Part shown: one piece after another, positions 1 through 7,323 of the stretch
How the letters are laid out: the number at the start of each line of letters is the position of its first letter
How positions within the stretch are numbered: position 1 is the stretch's first letter
Source of the DNA: Clostridia bacterium
Lineage (GTDB): Bacteria > Bacillota > Clostridia > Christensenellales > Aristaeellaceae
Direction: 5' to 3'
Length of the DNA stretch: 46,932 bases
NCBI GenBank assembly: GCA_017532155.1
Contig: JAFXJP010000021.1
Location: 1 to 46,932 of the forward strand
Translations under genes and position numbers: made by a program
Notes under the pieces: generated by a model
Databases searched by the model: none
What the model saw: the letters and a program-made list of their open reading frames with translations, nothing else
Told to the model about the DNA's origin: nothing

Positions 1-32
1 CCGGGGGCGAGCTTGCTCGCATACCGGATTCC
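1..32. repeat. Partial copy of dispersed palindromic element (REP-like)
   Basis: A GCGAG/CTCGC hairpin with a CTTG tetraloop is flanked by CCGG on both sides. The same plan (CCGG, inner stem, CTTG or CAAG loop, CCGG) recurs near 6.73 kb and 16.53 kb. This copy is cut by the window edge. No gene overlaps it. Confidence 0.5.
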
Positions 33-101
33 AACCCCTTTTTCATACAGACTGCCGCGGCAAAGGAAACAGCCAACTTCCAACACAAACGCAGGTTCTT
101 T

Positions 102-128
102 GGTACTTTCTTGACGCAAGAAAGTACC
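102..128. repeat. Perfect 11-bp stem hairpin
   Basis: GGTACTTTCTT pairs with AAGAAAGTACC across a 5-nt loop. No U-tract follows closely on either strand, so it reads as a palindromic intergenic repeat more than a simple terminator. It lies downstream of the first minus-strand gene. Confidence 0.5.
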
Positions 129-154
129 GTCCTCCTCGTCTCCCCGTCTCCCCG

Positions 155-442
155 TCACAGCTCCGCGTAAAAATTCTTCTGCTTCTTCTTATCCGGATCA
201 ATGTACTGCAATTCCATCTTGTCAAAGCTGACGCTCTCGATAAAATGCTCGGGCAAAAAGTGCGTAAGCCCAAAGGAATCCCAGTCGCGCTCGTGGCGAG
301 GCATAATGACAGGCCGGCTCAGATCCAGCTGCTGGCAGATTTCATCCAGCGCCTCCTGCCAGGTTTCGTAGCTGCAGGGGGCCGTTTTGCTGTCCACAAT
401 CCTGTTCTTTTTAATTACTCTCACCCAAAGCTGACCAGCCAT
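155..442 (-). CDS. Hypothetical 95-residue protein
   Basis: Small soluble acidic/basic protein that I do not recognise. The start is supported by GGGAGG a few bases upstream of ATG and a promoter about 30 bases further up. It has no signal peptide, membrane segment or cysteine pair. Aromatic residues are frequent in the second half, and the C-terminus is lysine-rich (DPDKKKQKN) before a short tail. It is the last gene of a minus-strand run that begins with two XRE regulators, but it has its own promoter, so co-function is not implied. It is likely real because of its RBS, promoter and codon usage, which match neighbouring genes. Confidence 0.7.
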   Translation of the reverse strand: MAGQLWVRVIKKNRIVDSKTAPCSYETWQEALDEICQQLDLSRPVIMPRHERDWDSFGLTHFLPEHFIESVSFDKMELQYIDPDKKKQKNFYAEL

Positions 443-469
443 CTTTCATCCTCCCAAACGATATGCCTT

Positions 470-498
470 ATTATGGCACAAACGTGCCGGGAAGGCAA
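470..498 (-). promoter_or_regulatory. Sigma-A-like promoter for the 155-442 gene
   Basis: Minus strand TTGCCT, 17-nt spacer, CATAAT, just past the stop of the upstream XRE gene. A GGCAC/GTGCC mini-hairpin overlaps the spacer. Confidence 0.5.
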
Positions 499-507
499 GC
501 GGAAAAA

Positions 508-1182
508 TCACGCCTCGCGCAAGCGATTGATCAGCTTCATCAGCGTTTCCTGTCTGACAAAGGGCGCCAGTGCGCGAATCATATCCGTGTCCATCATTTC
601 ACAGCGATCCAGCAGCGCGTCCAGATACTGCGTGGACAGAAAGGGCGCCAACGCCCTGAGTGAGCGCTGGTCAATCTTTCCATTGCAGCTGTCCAGCAGC
701 TGCTCCAAAGTCCGCGTGCGCAGAAAGGGCGCCAAGCGCCGCAGCGCATCGTAATTCACCTCGTCGCGCGCCTCCATCGCCAGCTTTTCAAGCTCCGCCG
801 CCGGCAGGAAGGGCGCCAGCTGCGTCACCAGCTTCATGTCGAGCCGTTTTTTATCCTTGGGCGCATCCGCTGCGTGCTCCACCGCCCATGCTGCGTGCCC
901 GGTCACCTCAGGCGCAAGCTCTGTCACTTCCGCCTTTTCTTCAGCCTCGCTGCCAAGCAGCGCATCCACCGTTGTATGCAGCGCACGGGCCAGATCCACC
1001 AGCTTGCTGATATCAGGCATGCTTGCGCCGCGCTCCCAGCTTGAGACCGCCTGATAACTGATGCCCAGGTGCTCAGCCAGCTCTGCCTGCGTCAGATCCC
1101 GCTCACGTCGCAGGCAGGCAATGCGCGCGCCGATCTCCTGCATATTAAACATGGCCAAATTCTCCGCTTCGTAGTGTTCCAT
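508..1182 (-). CDS. XRE-family regulator with C-terminal 27-residue helical repeats
   Basis: 224 residues. Residues about 17-76 form a Cro/C1-type helix-turn-helix (LTQAELAEHLGISYQAVSSW is the recognition region), so it should bind DNA. A charged linker follows. The last ~110 residues hold four repeats of 27-28 residues, each with the core LAPF(L/V) followed by a leucine-rich helix. This resembles a small solenoid that could bind a partner or dimerise; that role is inferred. AGGAGG lies 8 nt before the chosen ATG. It is a paralogue of the 357-residue protein upstream (same HTH wording and repeat type) and shares an unusual promoter layout with it. Target genes are unknown; autoregulation is plausible. 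Confidence 0.88.
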   Translation of the reverse strand: MEHYEAENLAMFNMQEIGARIACLRRERDLTQAELAEHLGISYQAVSSWERGASMPDISKLVDLARALHTTVDALLGSEAEEKAEVTELAPEVTGHAAWAVEHAADAPKDKKRLDMKLVTQLAPFLPAAELEKLAMEARDEVNYDALRRLAPFLRTRTLEQLLDSCNGKIDQRSLRALAPFLSTQYLDALLDRCEMMDTDMIRALAPFVRQETLMKLINRLREA

Positions 1183-1211
1183 GAGAACGCCTCCTTCTGT
1201 TTGATGGCCCC

Positions 1212-1257
1212 ATTATAGGCGTTCCCGATGGAGAAAAACCAGCAACCAGCGTTTGAA
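1212..1257 (-). promoter_or_regulatory. Conserved promoter copy 1 (TTCAA-N7-TTGCTG-N22-TATAAT)
   Basis: Minus strand TTCAA, 7 nt, TTGCTGG followed by a T-run, 22 nt from TTGCTG to TATAAT. The same words with identical spacing occur upstream of the 72-residue gene and of the second XRE gene. Confidence 0.7.
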
Positions 1258-1431
1258 TCGACCAAAAGCAGTGTTTGATCTCTCCTGCAGTTGTCTGCCC
1301 GCGTTCACTTTTTCATAGTGCGCTTCAAAGCGAGCCATTTGCCGGATTTCTTCGATATGTTCCTTTGTTTCTTCGTATCTGTCCTGTTTTTTCTCTCCGC
1401 TGTACGGATCAATAAAATGAATCATACGCAT
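1213..1431 (-). CDS. Hypothetical 72-residue charged protein
   Basis: Not recognised. The chosen ATG follows AAGGAGG with a 7-nt spacer; a longer reading starting further upstream would overlap the promoter and lacks an RBS. The N-terminus reads MRMIHFIDPYSGEKK. The middle is a long charged, probably helical stretch (EETKEHIEEIRQ), and the end is basic and aromatic (FKRWLLVFLHRERL), which could be an amphipathic membrane-contacting helix. It sits between the two XRE repeat proteins and has the same promoter architecture as both, so the three are probably controlled together. It may be a partner of one of the regulators; that is inference only. Confidence 0.7.
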   Translation of the reverse strand: MRMIHFIDPYSGEKKQDRYEETKEHIEEIRQMARFEAHYEKVNAGRQLQERSNTAFGRFKRWLLVFLHRERL

Positions 1432-1459
1432 TTCGCAGCCTCCTTGCTTGATGAGGGCA

Positions 1460-1505
1460 AGTATAAGGCCGCTTGAGCGTGAAAATCCAGCAACTCGCGG
1501 TTGAA
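1460..1505 (-). promoter_or_regulatory. Conserved promoter copy 2 (TTCAA-N7-TTGCTG-N22-TATACT)
   Basis: Upstream of the 72-residue gene: TTCAA, 7 nt, TTGCTGG, 22 nt, TATACT on the minus strand. Spacing is identical to the other two copies. It lies just downstream of the 357-residue XRE gene's stop. Confidence 0.7.
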
Positions 1506-1527
1506 TTTGGGTCAAATTGCGTTTGAA

Positions 1528-2601
1528 TCAGCTGTTTCGCATGCGCCTGAGCAATTCGCGCATTTGCCGTTGATTCATGTAAGGCGCAAGCTCTTCGAGC
1601 ACATCGCTGTCTTCAACGTCGCATTTTTGGATGATCCTATCCAGCGCCGTCTCCGATGCGTGACAGGCCAGGATTTCCACCATTTCCACTGACAGTTTCC
1701 CCGCATAGCGCTCCAGCGCGCGCTCTATCACCTCGTCATCCATGTGACAGATGATCTCCTCCAGCGCGTCTTCATCGCCTTCGTTAAGCGCCTGCACCGC
1801 GCATTCCTCCAGCGCGCCGTGGCTCATGTAAGTAGACAGCTCCTCAAGCATTTCGCTCGTCAAAGGCTCCTGTGCGCGCTCCATGGCGCGGTCGATGGTG
1901 TCCGGCTCCAGATAGCAGGCAATCTCCTCCACCGTATCGTCATCGCCGTTATCAATCGCCCGCACCAGCTCATCCTCCAGCGTTTCCTGATCCATATAGC
2001 ACGCCAGCGCACCGATGGTGTCGCTGGAAACCCTGCCGCGCGAGGCTTTCTTCTGATCCTCCATGTGAATGGTCACGCGCGCATGCTTGTCCTGCCTGGG
2101 GATGGTAATGATAGGCTTGCCATCCTCTTCGCTGTACTTGACATTGCCGGAAACCTCAAGCTGCATCTGCTGCAGCTTATCATGCACCGCCTTCATGCCG
2201 TCGCTCAATTTTGCATTGACGTGCGACATCAAATCATTGAGGCTGTCGCCGAAAAACGCAAACGTCTCTGCCTTTTTGCTTTCCGTCTCTTCGGCAGGCT
2301 TTTCATTGACAGGCTTTTCTTTCGTCTCATTCGCTGCTTCCTGGGGCTGTTCACCGCTGAGCAGCGCATCCACCGTCGTGTGCAAAATGCGCGCCAGCTC
2401 TACCAGTTTGCCAATATCCGGCATGGTCGCGCCGCGCTCCCACGAGCTGACTGCCTGATAGCTGATGCCCAGACGATCGGCCAAATCCGCCTGCGTCATA
2501 TTCTCTTTCCGGCGAAGGGCTGCAATCCTTTCGCCCACCTTCTGCATATCAAACATATTCTTCTCCTGATGTAAAAAAGTGCCGCTATCTCTGGTTTCCA
2601 T
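1528..2601 (-). CDS. XRE-family regulator with six C-terminal helical repeats
   Basis: 357 residues from the ATG preceded by AAAGGAGG; an upstream in-frame methionine lacks an RBS and would run through the promoter. Residues ~20-82 are a Cro/C1 HTH nearly identical in wording to the downstream paralogue. A low-complexity Glu/Lys linker (KEKPVNEKPAEETESKK) follows, then a ~70-residue beta-rich block including GKPIITIPRQDKHARVTIHM. The last ~165 residues contain about six 27-residue repeats of the form eeL(A/S)(C/P)(Y/H)M....LE.aL. The repeats look like a short alpha solenoid. It is probably a transcription regulator sensing a partner through the repeats; the ligand and targets are unknown. Confidence 0.87.
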   Translation of the reverse strand: METRDSGTFLHQEKNMFDMQKVGERIAALRRKENMTQADLADRLGISYQAVSSWERGATMPDIGKLVELARILHTTVDALLSGEQPQEAANETKEKPVNEKPAEETESKKAETFAFFGDSLNDLMSHVNAKLSDGMKAVHDKLQQMQLEVSGNVKYSEEDGKPIITIPRQDKHARVTIHMEDQKKASRGRVSSDTIGALACYMDQETLEDELVRAIDNGDDDTVEEIACYLEPDTIDRAMERAQEPLTSEMLEELSTYMSHGALEECAVQALNEGDEDALEEIICHMDDEVIERALERYAGKLSVEMVEILACHASETALDRIIQKCDVEDSDVLEELAPYMNQRQMRELLRRMRNS

Positions 2602-2630
2602 GGGGATACCTCCTTTGCTGTGATGGGCAC

Positions 2631-2676
2631 AGTATAGGGCATCCAACCGGCAAAAAACCAGCAAGCAGCACTTGAA
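2631..2676 (-). promoter_or_regulatory. Conserved promoter copy 3 (TTCAA-N7-TTGCTG-N22-TATACT)
   Basis: Upstream of the 357-residue XRE gene. Minus strand TTCAA, 7 nt, TTGCTGG plus T-run, 22 nt, TATACT. It has the same words and spacing as copies 1 and 2. Confidence 0.7.
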
Positions 2677-2697
2677 AAGCGCAACTCAAGCGGCGCT

Positions 2698-3570
2698 TTA
2701 GTCGTGAATTCCCAGAATCTCGTTCGCTTCATCCAGCTGACGGCGGCTGATGGCAATGTTCGAGCTGTTGGCCGCCACGCTGTCAAAGATCCCCTTGACG
2801 ATCGATTCAATCTCGCTGCCGGCAGAATAATCCGTCGGCGCAATAAACTGCACGCGGCCGTGCACCAGCATATCGCACACCTCGCGGTTTTTGTCGCCCG
2901 TATATACCGCAATGGCGTGACCGCCGCGGGAGATGACCAGCTTCATGCAGGGCACGTCGGTGGTGCCGTCTCCGATGTAAATCATATTGGTAAAGGGGAC
3001 GCGGCGCATATCGTGCGGAGTATGCTCATTGAGGCGCTTGTTGTCCGTCACGTCCATCACGCCCTTGTTGATGCGGTAAATGAACTGCGTTTTGCTGGTG
3101 TAATTGACCGCCTGCGCCGCCCATTCCGGCTCGCCGGTCTCTTCATTATACACATATTCCGCAGCATATACGCGCTCAAAGCAATTGGCAATGGACGTGC
3201 CCTCGATGATCTCCTTCTGCCCGGAGGACAATACGTAATGCTCCACCTTGAATCCCAGGCTTTCGCCATAGGCATTGATGCGCTCAAACCAGGTATCCAC
3301 GCCCTTGAACAATTCCACCTTGGCGCCCTGCGCAGTAAATGTCTCACGGCTCAACGGCATGCCGCGCTTTTTGGCCTCGCGCAGCATCACATACATATAT
3401 GCCAGAATGGAATCCATCTGGTGCTTGGCAGCAGCTTCCTGGCACAGTCCCCAGAAAGCACCTGCCTCCATGCCGAGCTCGGGAATAAACGCATACTCCT
3501 GCATATCGCGGGGAGAAAGCGTATGGTCAAAATCGTACATCAGCGCCAGGATGGGCATATTTTCCTTCAC
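2698..3570 (-). CDS. HAD-superfamily phosphatase
   Basis: About 290 residues. HAD motif I is DFDHTLS near the N-terminus (Asp nucleophile and Asp acid/base), motif II is the Ser in LSSGQ, and motif IV is GDGTTDVP. The large insert between motifs I and II is a cap domain. It therefore probably hydrolyses a phosphate ester in the cytoplasm; the substrate cannot be told. The start is uncertain: GTG (chosen, with GGAAGGGG 9 nt upstream) or an ATG four codons later. The stop leaves only a short gap to the flanking genes, and the next minus-strand gene upstream (flavodoxin-like) ends 69 bases away. Confidence 0.85.
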   Translation of the reverse strand: MKENMPILALMYDFDHTLSPRDMQEYAFIPELGMEAGAFWGLCQEAAAKHQMDSILAYMYVMLREAKKRGMPLSRETFTAQGAKVELFKGVDTWFERINAYGESLGFKVEHYVLSSGQKEIIEGTSIANCFERVYAAEYVYNEETGEPEWAAQAVNYTSKTQFIYRINKGVMDVTDNKRLNEHTPHDMRRVPFTNMIYIGDGTTDVPCMKLVISRGGHAIAVYTGDKNREVCDMLVHGRVQFIAPTDYSAGSEIESIVKGIFDSVAANSSNIAISRRQLDEANEILGIHD

Positions 3571-3639
3571 AGGGCATTCCCCTTCCACATTTTGTTGTCT
3601 ATATGATAGCAGAAACGGCCTTTTTCTGTCAATCAATGC

Positions 3640-4146
3640 TCAATCCTGCAGATACGCAAGCACCTTTTCCAGGTTTTCCGCCTTTACAAAGCTGCCGCCG
3701 TGCTGCAGCACGTCAATCAGCTTTTCTTCGTTTTCGCTCTTGTTTTCAATCGCAGAAATCTTCTTGATCAGCACTTTGGTCACGATCTTCATCATAAACC
3801 GATACATGCCCTTGAGTTTATCCGGCCGATAGCCGCCCTGCAGAGCAAAAAAAGCCACCTTATCCGGAATCTTCGAGCTTTTTTTCGTCGCTTCCGCCTG
3901 TGCGCTTGTTGCATTCAGGCCAACAGAACACGCAGCGCAAACGTCAAATTTCTCCGCCGCTTTTTTATAATCCACCAGCGTGCCCGCCATCAGCCAGCTC
4001 ATGTACAGCACTCTGGTCTTTTTATTCAGCTTCTCCGCTGCCTGCTCAAGCGTGTAGGCAGGCAGGCCCGTGCTGCCCGACAGCATCTGCGCATATTCTG
4101 CCGTAAAGCCTGTCGTGGACGAATACACAATCGCATCAACTTTCAT
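3640..4146 (-). CDS. Flavodoxin-like protein
   Basis: 168 residues. The N-terminus VDAIVYSSTTGFTAEYAQML fits the flavodoxin pattern: a hydrophobic strand followed by an S/T-rich FMN-phosphate loop (SSTTGFT). A later segment FFALQGGYRPDKLKG resembles the second flavin-contacting strand of menaquinone-dependent protoporphyrinogen oxidase-like flavodoxins. It is probably a cytoplasmic FMN protein used as electron carrier or oxidoreductase. AAGGAG precedes the ATG. It is close behind the UPF0126 gene (15-nt gap), so the two are likely co-transcribed. The substrate is not evident. Confidence 0.8.
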   Translation of the reverse strand: MKVDAIVYSSTTGFTAEYAQMLSGSTGLPAYTLEQAAEKLNKKTRVLYMSWLMAGTLVDYKKAAEKFDVCAACSVGLNATSAQAEATKKSSKIPDKVAFFALQGGYRPDKLKGMYRFMMKIVTKVLIKKISAIENKSENEEKLIDVLQHGGSFVKAENLEKVLAYLQD

Positions 4147-4161
4147 CGTTATTTCTCCTTA

Positions 4162-4797
4162 TCAGTCTGCTCGCGGCAAGTTCCATTTAAATACAGCCGA
4201 CAGTATGCGAATGACAAATACCAGCACTGCGCCAATGATCATGGCCGTTACATGTCCTGTCATCGACCACAAAACCGTGCACACCACTGCCCCCACCAAC
4301 GAAGCGCAGGCATACACATGCTTGACAAAAATGAACGGCGTTTGCCCTGCCATGATATCGCGCAGAATACCGCCGCCGACGCTTGAGAGCGTCGCCACAA
4401 ACACCGTCAGGAAAAAGCCGCCGTCCGGCACAGTTTCTTTGGCAATGCTCACGCCAATGGCCGTAAACACACCAAGGCCCATCGAGTCGGCCAAAAGCAT
4501 CGTCAGATCATAGGCTGCATGCGTGCCCGTCAAGTACCGGCGCACAGGCCGGATGAATATAATGAGCGATACGGCGATGGACGTAATGGCATAAACGGGA
4601 TTACGGAATGTATGCGGCGGCGTATATCCCAGCAGCAGATCGCGAAAAATGCCGCCGCCCACCGCTGTGGTCAGGCCCAGTACGCACACGCCGAAAATAT
4701 CCATCTTTTTGCGAATGGCGACAATCGAGCCAGAGGCCGAAAATGCAACAGTACCGATCAGCTCAAGCATCAGTACAAATACGTTCATGGCGTCCAT
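4162..4797 (-). CDS. UPF0126/TRIC-type membrane protein
   Basis: 211 residues with about seven hydrophobic helices. It carries two related halves, each with the family hallmark GGG(I)xRD (GGGIFRDLLLG and GGGILRDIMAG) after a V(G) turn. Bacterial members of this family are structurally homologous to TRIC trimeric cation channels, and some have been linked to glycine uptake. It is located in the cytoplasmic membrane. An acidic MDAMN start follows AAAGGAGG. It is followed closely by the flavodoxin-like gene and preceded by the XRE/S24 gene 21 nt upstream, suggesting one minus-strand operon. The transported substrate is not predicted. Confidence 0.88.
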   Translation of the reverse strand: MDAMNVFVLMLELIGTVAFSASGSIVAIRKKMDIFGVCVLGLTTAVGGGIFRDLLLGYTPPHTFRNPVYAITSIAVSLIIFIRPVRRYLTGTHAAYDLTMLLADSMGLGVFTAIGVSIAKETVPDGGFFLTVFVATLSSVGGGILRDIMAGQTPFIFVKHVYACASLVGAVVCTVLWSMTGHVTAMIIGAVLVFVIRILSAVFKWNLPRAD

Positions 4798-4818
4798 ATT
4801 GAAACGCCTCCTTTGGTT

Positions 4819-5565
4819 TTACAGTTCCGCTTCCAGACGTACGCCGCGGCCAACGATCTTCAGTTCGTCCACGCTCATGATTTCGCTCTCGCACGATGCA
4901 TCATAACGCTGCAAAAGCACCTTGAAGTTATCCAGCTTTTTGACCATACGCAGCATGCGGCCAACAGGCGTCTGAATCAGCATGATCGCCCCGTCAACCG
5001 GCGCCGCCGCAGGCACCACCAGTACCAGATCCCCGCGCATGATGCGGAAGCCGCGCATATCGTTATCCGGCGCCATGAAATAATACACCTTATCGGGCGC
5101 TGCGCCTTCCACCTTGCCCTTTTCTACCGGCAGCAGGCGATGCCCCACTTCCTTCATCACGGCATTGTAGATCGGCACACGCTTGAGCACATCGGCCAGC
5201 GCATCCAGCCAGATAGAGCCCGTCACGCCCTTATCCTCAGTTGAAGCAACCTTTTCAGCCTCGGGACGCTGGCGCACGATCTCAGTCTTTCGCTTCATGG
5301 TCTGCTGTGCGCGCTGCATTTCATCCGTCGCGGTCTGCAGATCAACCGTCGCTGCGATATCCTCCAGGCTGAAATCCGCCTCGGTCTGCTGCTGCAAGCC
5401 CATGGATTTGAGGATTCTGCGCGCCTGATCATCAGCGATAATCTTGGTGCCCAGTTCGACTTCCAGCAAATATTTTTCGCTCACGCCGTTTTTCTTAGCC
5501 ACCTGCTTGGCAGAAAGGCCCCGGCGCGTGCGTTCCAGTTTAATCAGATCACCCAGTCGGCTCAT
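4819..5565 (-). CDS. XRE regulator with degenerate LexA-like (S24) C-terminal domain
   Basis: 248 residues. An N-terminal HTH (residues ~5-55, RTRRGLSAKQVAKKNGVSEK) is followed by a helical linker with a Gln/Lys-rich region. The C-terminal half, from MAPDNDMRGFRIMRGDLVLV onward, aligns by eye with the S24/LexA fold (xxGDSMxPxixxGDxvlv). The expected catalytic Ser is Asp here, and I see no convincing catalytic Lys in the RMLRMVKK segment, so self-cleavage is doubtful. The domain may only dimerise or sense a ligand. It has its own promoter and leads the operon with the UPF0126, flavodoxin and perhaps HAD genes. Confidence 0.8.
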   Translation of the reverse strand: MSRLGDLIKLERTRRGLSAKQVAKKNGVSEKYLLEVELGTKIIADDQARRILKSMGLQQQTEADFSLEDIAATVDLQTATDEMQRAQQTMKRKTEIVRQRPEAEKVASTEDKGVTGSIWLDALADVLKRVPIYNAVMKEVGHRLLPVEKGKVEGAAPDKVYYFMAPDNDMRGFRIMRGDLVLVVPAAAPVDGAIMLIQTPVGRMLRMVKKLDNFKVLLQRYDASCESEIMSVDELKIVGRGVRLEAEL

Positions 5566-5606
5566 AAAAAACCTCCAAATAAGCGCATAGATTCAATGAT
5601 ACTATA

Positions 5607-5634
5607 AGTATACCCGAATTTTTACAAATATCAA
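5607..5634 (-). promoter_or_regulatory. Promoter for the XRE/S24 gene
   Basis: Minus strand TTGATA, 16-nt spacer, TATACT, 42 bases upstream of the ATG. It is divergent from the promoter at 5647-5675. Confidence 0.6.
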
Positions 5635-5646
5635 GCCATTCCTGAT

Positions 5647-5675
5647 TTGACAGCCCGTTTCTTCTCTGTTAAAAT
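5647..5675 (+). promoter_or_regulatory. Promoter for the secreted metallo-beta-lactamase-fold gene
   Basis: TTGACA, 17-nt spacer, TAAAAT. AAAGGAG follows 8 nt before the ATG at 5705. Confidence 0.75.
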
Positions 5676-5704
5676 GTATTGAACCCAAGTTAAAGGAGAC
5701 TTAC

Positions 5705-6607
5705 ATGAAAAAATTCCTGGCTATGCTTTGTGCCGTTACGCTCATTTTTTCCCTCTGTCCCGCACTGGCGGAAGAAACGCCTGTGCAGCGCGTATTCTCC
5801 GCCGGGGAGGCAGAGCCCTTTGGCGCAAACGAAAACCTGCTGCATTTTTATGTTTGCCCGCTGCTGGGCGCCGACTGCATGATTCTTGTGCAGGGTGACG
5901 AAGCCATGCTGGTGGACATGGGCAAGGCCAATCAATATGAAGTAATCAAGGGGGTTCTAAGCGACCTTGGCATCACGCACATCAAGTACGCCTTCAACAC
6001 CCATCCCCACGACGATCATCTGGGCTCGATGAAATATCTTGTAAATGATTTCACTTTCGACGCCTTCATGACGGCTTTCCCGGATGATTACAGCGGCGAT
6101 TCGATCATTCAGCGCTCCACGCTCAAGATCATCAACGAAAAGGGCATCCCGGTTGAAAAAATCGACGACGGCTACACCTTCACCTTGGGCGATGCAAAGC
6201 TCACCGTCATGCGCCAGACCAAATACAAAAACCCCAATCCCATGTCCTGCATGCTGATGGTGGAATTCGGCGAATGCAAAATGCTGCTCACAGCGGACGT
6301 CATCGGCAGCGCACAGCAGCTGTTTGCCGACACCAAGGATCTGGACGCGGACGTACTTAAGTTCCCGCACCATGGTCTGAACAAGGTTCTGGCCGATTTC
6401 CTCACGGACATCTCTCCTGAGTACGCCATCTTTACCCACGGCTATGCCAACACCAAGGATGCGCAAAAGCAGCTGCAAAAGGCGGATATTTGGTATGATT
6501 TCGCCTCCTGGGGGCTGATTCACCTGACCACGAACGGCGAATACTGGATTGTGGAGCAGGAGCTGACGGAAGATGGTCAGCGGTATGAAGAGAAGTATAT
6601 GAAGTAA
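5705..6607 (+). CDS. Secreted metallo-beta-lactamase-fold hydrolase (ComEC-like)
   Basis: 300 residues with a clear signal peptide (MKKFLAMLCAVTLIFSLCPALA, cleavage near residue 22). The metal motif HxHxDH is present at residues 100-105 (NTHPHDDHLGS); a later Asp in LTADVIG and the histidines in FPHHGL complete a two-metal site. The order and wording resemble the C-terminal hydrolase domain of ComEC and stand-alone extracellular relatives. The substrate is unknown; phosphodiesters are the usual guess for ComEC-like members. It ends before a hairpin-rich intergenic stretch with an intrinsic terminator. A second, larger protein of this fold with a lipoprotein signal lies 4.5 kb away. Confidence 0.88.
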   Translation: MKKFLAMLCAVTLIFSLCPALAEETPVQRVFSAGEAEPFGANENLLHFYVCPLLGADCMILVQGDEAMLVDMGKANQYEVIKGVLSDLGITHIKYAFNTHPHDDHLGSMKYLVNDFTFDAFMTAFPDDYSGDSIIQRSTLKIINEKGIPVEKIDDGYTFTLGDAKLTVMRQTKYKNPNPMSCMLMVEFGECKMLLTADVIGSAQQLFADTKDLDADVLKFPHHGLNKVLADFLTDISPEYAIFTHGYANTKDAQKQLQKADIWYDFASWGLIHLTTNGEYWIVEQELTEDGQRYEEKYMK

Positions 6608-6615
6608 GGATACGT

Positions 6616-6650
6616 TAGGGAGGCGGCTTTGGAGGCCAAAGCCCCTCCCT
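6616..6650. repeat. Strong intergenic hairpin after the metallo-hydrolase gene
   Basis: GGGAGG plus GGCTTTGG pairs with CCAAAGCC plus CCTCCC across a 3-nt loop. No T-run follows. It is the first of several hairpins between the metallo-hydrolase stop and rplT. The rest of that 338-base gap holds a terminator, three small hairpins (6771-6786, 6786-6808, 6848-6869) and no credible gene. Confidence 0.55.
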
Positions 6651-6706
6651 AAAACCCACCCGAAAGCCTGCGTTTTGGCATACGTTAATGTTGCGGCAGG
6701 CTATAC

Positions 6707-6766
6707 GAAAAAGACTCCGGACGACGGATGGAAAAGCAAGCTTTTCCCCCGCTGCCGGAGTTCTTT
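6707..6766 (+). terminator. Intrinsic terminator containing the dispersed CTTG/CAAG palindrome
   Basis: An outer stem (AAAAAGACTCCGG with CCGGAGTTCTTTTT, one bulge) encloses an inner GGAAAAG/CTTTTCC hairpin with a CAAG loop and is followed by a T-run. Its inner part is an inverted-orientation copy of the element at 16509-16549. Confidence 0.7.
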
Positions 6767-6884
6767 TTCTGCCCGTTTCACGGGCACGATCACGCGGGGC
6801 GTGATCGGCCTGCCGCGTACTTGGATGGCTGCGCCCGCGGGGATGCGCCGTTTTGCTGCGGCAAAACGAGCGGGATTTTGAGAA

Positions 6885-6921
6885 TGAAAAAAACGCCGTT
6901 GCATTTCTGCAACAGCGTTTT
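6885..6921 (-). terminator. Intrinsic terminator of the infC-rpmI-rplT operon
   Basis: On the minus strand a 12-bp stem (AACGCTGTTGCA with TGCAACGGCGTT, one mismatch) is followed by a run of seven T. It lies 25 bases past the rplT stop. Confidence 0.85.
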
Positions 6922-6945
6922 ATTTGCAATCAGCAAAGAAAGCGA

Positions 6946-7296
6946 TTAGGCTTCCTTGGCCAGCTGAGCCAGCTGAGCGAACGCCTCGGCGTCGTTCACA
7001 GCCAGGTCGGCCAGCATCTTGCGGTTCACTTCAACGCCCTTCTTCTTCAGGCCGTTGATCAGGGTGGAATAGTTCATGCCGTTCAGACGAGCGGCAGCGT
7101 TGATGCGGGCGATCCACAGGGTGCGGAACTCGCGCTTACGCAGCTTGCGGCCAGTGTAAGCATAGCGCAGGGAGCGGCGAACCTGCTCGCTGGCAGTGCG
7201 GTACTGCTTGGACTTCGCGCCAAAGTAGCCCTTCGCCAGCTTGAACACCTTACGACGCTTCTTATGGGCAGTTACAGCCCTCTTAATACGTGCCAT
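6946..7296 (-). CDS. rplT: 50S ribosomal protein L20
   Basis: 116 residues, the usual L20 length. The family opening [19 protein letters not shown] binds 23S rRNA early in large-subunit assembly, and the middle [19 protein letters not shown] and the globular C-terminal half ([15 protein letters not shown]) are intact. In Firmicutes L20 also represses its own operon by binding the infC leader, and the leader here carries a terminator hairpin. It is third in the infC-rpmI-rplT order conserved across Bacillota and is followed by a strong terminator. The RBS AAGGAGG precedes the ATG. Confidence 0.98.
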   Translation of the reverse strand: MARIKRAVTAHKKRRKVFKLAKGYFGAKSKQYRTASEQVRRSLRYAYTGRKLRKREFRTLWIARINAAARLNGMNYSTLINGLKKKGVEVNRKMLADLAVNDAEAFAQLAQLAKEA

Positions 7297-7323
7297 GGAA
7301 AATCCTCCTTGCCGGAATCAGGC

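Noticed and set aside
6608-6945. A non-coding RNA made of the hairpin chain between the metallo-hydrolase gene and rplT
   Set aside because: No promoter was found in the stretch, and the hairpins are separable as a terminator, a dispersed repeat and short palindromes.
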